DNA of 64,000 nucleotides, from contig NC_060028.1 in assembly GCF_021134715.1 (NCBI RefSeq), positions 8,903,482-8,967,481 on the forward strand. The letters run 5' to 3'. Shown here one piece after another: positions 59,901 through 64,000 of the stretch. Each line of letters opens with the position of its first letter. Position 1 is the first letter of the stretch. The notes beneath the pieces are model-generated. The model had not been told where the DNA came from. It made no database searches and was given only the letters and a program-made list of their open reading frames with translations. This DNA is from Daphnia pulex (lineage: Eukaryota > Arthropoda > Branchiopoda > Diplostraca > Daphniidae). Made by a program: the position numbers and the translations under genes.

Positions 59901-62186
59901 ATAATAATATAATGAAAAGAATCTAAGGCTCTGATTGCCTACCGTGATGTTGTGCCTCTCCCATGCTGCGTCTGAGACTATCAATCAGATTTTGGCCGCC
60001 GGCAGATTGGCCAGCCAGCGAATGGAGTTGCTTGCAACTCTATACACGGGAAGTTTGTATTTTTATTCAAGAACACATTTCAACGCTTGCACCTGGTGTC
60101 AGTTTTTTTGGTTTTTTGGTTGGGGGGAAATTTGTAGTACCTGAAGGAAAGTGTTGGCTTTCCGCACCGTACCCTTGTAGGCTGGCCGAGATGTAAAATA
60201 ACCCGTCCAGTAGGCGTGCGGATCATTTGAGTAAGGAAAGAAGTCATCCGTCTTGGTCGGCCACGGCCGGCTTCCGGCTTCGTTGTTGATAGCCTTGACA
60301 TAACAGCTGGGCGTCGAGTAAAACAGGTTGACTCCGCTGGCCAACTCGTTAGTGTAGCGTATCATTTTATCCATGTTCTTAAAGTTCATGTCAGCTTCAG
60401 TGCCCAAAAATTGAATATAAAAAGGGTAGGAAATGAATTGAATTAATTTTTTGAAAGGCCTCATTAGAAACATAACATTTCTGTCATTATTCCGTAGGAC
60501 ATGTCAAGCTCGAGCACTTGTAATAGTATATACCCGACATGTAGTTGAAATCATCGCCCATGGTGAGCATGATATTACTGGTGGAGTAACTGAGAGCCTT
60601 GGCTTTGATGTGCGCTTCTAAATCCTTCACCTATTAGACGTTTGAATTGTCGTTTTACTAATTGAAATCGTGCTGAAACGGGAGGATTTATTCGCTTGGA
60701 TACCTTTTTCACGACGTTGTAGTCGGCAGATCTAGGACTGTCGATAAACGGCTCGTCTCTGCACACGACATCAAAGCAGAAACCGTTGGGAGCCGAGTAA
60801 TGCTCGTAGAAGATCCCCGTGAAGATGGAATTTGGTTCACCTGTTATATAATAATATCGTTCTCAACGGTTTACAGCGAGCAGCGCAGCTAGACATTGAA
60901 GATCTAGGATTTCTGGAAGGGTTCATTACTATACCAGGGCTGTTGCTAGTATGCCAGATCATCTCCATTTCCTTCTTGGCTTTCCGTTGAGTCCTATCAA
61001 CCCAGTCGATCCTGCCAAAGAAGACACCGTCGAAACCCTACACCGTTTTATATACAGGAGTACAACACGCGAATGACTCGGAAACTAATCAAATCTTCTC
61101 TCAAATAGGATCGCATTTCGATTACCATGGAAGCAAATATGGACGCCTGCTCCCTCGAGTGGCCGAACGGATCAATCTGCCAGCCGATTTTAGGGCGGCC
61201 ACACTCGCCAAATGTATCGTTTAAGAACCTGTGAAAGTGCATTTAAAAGTTATTTGGACGACCTTGGCCCTTTAACTGTCAAGTTACTCGTGTGCGTACC
61301 TCATTCCCCAGGTCATTTGATCGATGATGTCGTTGTAGTGCGTTCCAGCTTCGTCGTTCATGCACCAGCCGCCATTTATGAATTCGAGACGGCCTTCTTC
61401 AACTAATTGCTTGACGACAGCCTTTTTCTCTTCTGTTTGCTCTTGCCACCTTTGGAAATGGATCAAGTATATAGTTGCTGCCAGTTCTCTATTAAACAGT
61501 TTGCATTTTTAATGGCCGAAAATTGCATAATGATTGCCTACCATTGCGAAAAGAAGGCCATTTCCACATAGATGAATCTGAATGAGCCAAAATGGTCGCA
61601 TTGCAGTCAATTAGTATAATATCCAATTAAAACGGAAAATGTGTGTTCAGAAAACCTCCTTGCCGGATCTTTCACCAACTCCTTGATGACGGAATCAATG
61701 ATGTACTGTACGCCTGCTCTCTGGTAACCCGTTTTCGCTTGGAAAGTTTGTTGAAAAAGTTAACTTTGAATCGTCATTTTATATTTTAAGTGTTCATATT
61801 TACAGCCATAGTAGTATTGATCGACCGTTTTCAACCACCCGACGTCGTCGTGTGTATCTGCGGAAAGTGTATCACAACGTGATTAATTGGACAAACGAAA
61901 GAATCAAACAAAAGTTAATTTTATAATTTTTCATACGCGGAACGACGTGAACATTGATCACTCCCGGTTTACTCGGCGTACAGCTCTGCGATAAAGAAAA
62001 AATCAATATGGCAGTAATGTGATATATTTACACTTAAAAAAAAAAAAAAAAATTTGTTAAAAGAAATATGTTTCTGTTTACATCATAGCCGCAGGAAGAG
62101 GCTCGCTGCTGGGGAGCGGCGTCGGTCGTGATCCAACAGCAACCGAACGCTAGAAGCGAAACGATGCCGATAAAGGGTAGCTTCAT
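56973..62186 (-). CDS. Lysosomal alpha-mannosidase (GH38, MAN2B1 family)
   Basis: Removes terminal alpha-linked mannose from N-glycans in lysosomes. Twenty-four phase-consistent exons: 62186-62082, 61985-61937, 61857-61804, 61737-61656, 61577-61542, 61449-61300, 61228-61126, 61037-60935, 60840-60704, 60630-60534, 60394-60141, 60039-59943, 59842-59804, 59728-59665, 59584-59391, 59277-59015, 58907-58688, 58537-58420, 58332-58050, 57963-57939, 57867-57805, 57679-57525, 57443-57294, 57197-56973; 1,021 residues (human 1,011). Signal peptide about 1-26. Catalytic GH38 domain with HTHDDVGW from residue 52, the nucleophile Asp178 in [10 protein letters not shown], and the zinc-site HHDAVAGT near 421. 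C-terminal beta domains include [36 protein letters not shown] and the terminal PMEIRTF. All active-site residues I can check are present, so it should be active. The exon 17 boundary is the least certain. Divergent from the BolA gene. Confidence 0.95.
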
Positions 62187-63038
62187 CTTGTATAAAGCTG
62201 AAATGCTGATGGTCTCAGCACTGGTGCGACAAGGAAACGTCTGGCGAAAAATCTCCGGTTCAGTTCAGAGTTAGTTCACTGTACGTATCTCTTCAACTTT
62301 CACTTGCATCTCTGAAGTCTGGAATATTTGGTTTTGTTTGTCCGGTTTATCTAATCGCTGAGGCTAGATCCAACGGTCGACTTGACTTACACACTGCTGG
62401 CCCATCAAATAAGCGGGTAACAGCATGTCAAATTATTCTTATATATTCACCCGCAGTAACATGTTAGCAACACAGCACAGCAGAAAATCGCTTTTTTAAC
62501 TTGAGATGATCGGATAAGTTTTTTGTTTACGCTTCTCGTAACGTGGAATCTTGACTAACAATCCGATGAGTGGCAGTGTAAATATTTGTTTATTTCGGAG
62601 CACTCTGAACCAGAAAGAAAGATATTTTAAGATGTTTATTTGATAACAGAATATTGAGCGAAGATGACAGATAGCAGTGTGGCTGCGCATTTATGTTACA
62701 CAACACAACTGACATTTGATGATTTAACTCACAAGAAAAAAACACATCTAGCTAATGAATGACCTCAATGACTTACACAGTTTTTCAAATCACAGCAGAT
62801 AATTCCGAATGATTAATTTGGTATAATAATTTCAAATATTGTCGATTTTCTTTTTAAAATGCATCAAGATCGGCATCGTTGCCTAGAAAGAAAACAACAA
62901 CATCGCAACTTTCGTCTGCTTTTTCGTCTGCATTTTTAACAAGAAGTGTAAGTAGGGCTTAATCACGACTTAATCTAAATTTACTTTGATTGATTTAAAA
63001 TTCTCCGTTTGAACAGGGTTGCTGCGGATGATAATGAT
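62187..63038. promoter_or_regulatory. Divergent promoter region between alpha-mannosidase and BolA genes
   Basis: About 850 bp between two opposite start codons. On the minus strand a donor-like GTGTAAGT (near 62385-62393) and an acceptor-like TTTCAG about 10-15 bases before the mannosidase ATG suggest a non-coding first exon. On the plus strand a donor GTAAGTAG at 62950 and an acceptor TTTGAACAG at 63016 suggest a 5' untranslated intron for the BolA gene. No other coding sequence seen. Confidence 0.5.
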
Positions 63039-63572
63039 ATGCTAGCTCGAACTTTTAGAGTTTTGTCCCCTTTTCATTCATCATTTTCATCGAGGACTAT
63101 GACTACCATTCCGATTCAAAACAACCCAATGGAAATGTCAATTCGTGTAAAGCTCACTAATCAATTTTCACCAGTTCATTTAGATATATTCAATGAGTCA
63201 TACATGCATAATGTACCGAAAGGAAGTGAGACTCATTTCAAGGTTGTGGTTGTTTCAAGCAAATTTGAAAACACACCATTGTTACAGGTATCAAGGCATT
63301 AACAATTTACATTTCAAGATTGAATTTTGATTTGATTTTTCTTATTATTAGAGGCATAGGTTGGTAAATGAAGTACTCTGTGATGAGCTAAAAAATGGAG
63401 TTCATGCTTTATCAATTGTTGTGAGTTACATTGGTTAACTTTAGAAATGATCTATGGTGGTAACTAATATTATAATTTGTTTAATCACTAGGCAAAAACA
63501 CCTTCACAATGGGAAGGTTCATCTAAAGTTACTGAAAAAAGTCCAGCATGTAAAGGTGGTTTTGGCAAATAA
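63039..63572 (+). CDS. BolA-like protein, mitochondrial (BOLA1 type)
   Basis: BolA proteins pair with monothiol glutaredoxin (GLRX5) in mitochondrial iron-sulfur cluster handling and redox control. Three phase-0 exons: 63039-63287, 63352-63420, 63492-63572; 132 residues (human BOLA1 137). The N-terminus MLARTFRVLSPFHSSFSSR is basic, hydroxylated and lacks acids, a typical mitochondrial presequence. The BolA fold follows: MSIRVKLTNQF, HLDIFNESYMHNVPKGSETH, FKVVVVSSKF, RHRLVNEVLCDEL, VHALSIV, then KTPSQWEGSSK. The ETHF and RHRLV histidine motifs match BOLA1. The ATG at 63039 is the first in-frame start; an upstream stop closes the frame. An out-of-frame ATG at 63028 gives a five-codon ORF overlapping the true start. 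An AATAAA at 63622 is the likely poly(A) signal. Confidence 0.93.
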
Positions 63573-63810
63573 CTATTGGGCTCTTTAAATATTCAAAGCT
63601 GCTTTCAAACATCAGTCAGTAAATAAATGTATTTGTTTCACTCTTCCAGGTGTCTCAAACAGACTTACTGAATTATTATTCAATCTTTTCCTAAAACTTT
63701 AAGATTATTTTATGAGTATTAAAATTAAAATTTCAAATTTTACACTGTAGTTGGTGACATATAAATAGGGTTATTCCAGAAACATATATTCTTGCTTTAC
63801 TGAAGATGTA
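63573..63810. other. 3' flank of BolA gene
   Basis: AT-rich spacer holding the BolA 3' untranslated region and its poly(A) signal (63622-63627). Nothing else seen. Confidence 0.6.
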
Positions 63811-63948
63811 TTAGGAAGTGTAATTAAATTCCAATTCAACTTCAATACGACAAGCTTCAGCCTCAGCGATTTGTTTCACACATATTACATTTGAACCCAC
63901 CGACCGTAGAATCCACCAAGTAGAACATCTTATTAATAATTCAGTCAT
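63811..63948 (-). CDS. Possible short ORF or terminal exon at the right edge
   Basis: A 45-codon minus-strand frame starting MTELLIRCSTWWILRSVGSN and ending RIEVELEFNYTS before TAA at 63811. Composition is protein-like, with an amphipathic segment (VKQIAEAEACRIEVELEF). An acceptor-like AATAAG inside it means it could instead be the last exon of a gene lying to the right, convergent with the BolA gene. I do not recognise the family. Confidence 0.25.
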   Translation of the reverse strand: MTELLIRCSTWWILRSVGSNVICVKQIAEAEACRIEVELEFNYTS

Positions 63949-64000
63949 TCATTTTTAGGGTTGTTTGACCTAGCCCGTATGTTTAACGAAGCAAACAATT

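Noticed and set aside
63009..63039. BolA start at 63009
   Set aside because: That codon is TTG and lies across the acceptor; the ATG at 63039 gives a proper mitochondrial presequence.

Overview
The window is eukaryotic nuclear DNA from an arthropod. Conserved animal genes are split by many short GT-AG introns, mostly 55-110 nt. Exons are GC-richer than the AT-rich, homopolymer- and microsatellite-laden spacers. Short introns and the gene set would fit a compact crustacean genome such as Daphnia, but the species is an inference. No bacterial, viral, CRISPR, tRNA, rRNA or intact transposon feature was found. All gene models were built by hand from reading frame, splice signals and remembered family sequences; every intron phase was checked for consistency.

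Left block (1-19.2 kb), dense. A minus-strand gene occupies about 0.7-13.4 kb. It encodes the giant ankyrin-repeat/KH protein Mask (ANKHD1/ANKRD17 family), with 14 coding exons, about 3,380 residues and probably one tiny extra terminal exon. Upstream on the same strand (14.2-16.8 kb) lies a complete 13-exon kelch-like gene of the KLHL2/KLHL3 type, a substrate adaptor for CUL3 ubiquitin ligases. Divergent from it, two tandem plus-strand genes (17.3-19.2 kb) encode small GPI-anchored Ly6/uPAR three-finger proteins.

Middle block (19.2-57 kb), sparse. About 16 kb without convincing coding sequence precedes a BTB/POZ transcription-factor gene on the plus strand. Its common BTB exon (35.1-37.4 kb) and a small linker exon (37.5 kb) can splice in phase 0 to either of two terminal zinc-finger exons: one with two C2H2 fingers (38.3-39.3 kb) and one with five (44.7-47.2 kb). 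This is the architecture of lola, tramtrack and broad. Candidate non-coding first exons lie at 31.5-33.8 kb. About 9.8 kb of AT-rich non-coding DNA follows.

Right block (57-64 kb), dense. A minus-strand 24-exon gene encodes a complete lysosomal alpha-mannosidase (GH38, 1,021 residues). It shares a short divergent intergenic region with a plus-strand BolA-family gene (BOLA1-type, mitochondrial). A short minus-strand reading frame at the right edge may be part of another gene.

The genes do not form one pathway. The most notable points are the alternative zinc-finger exons, four CTCF-like motifs placed between or beside transcription units, a small unrecognised open reading frame inside mask intron 1, and a GC-rich upstream leader with its own small ORF in front of the BTB gene.
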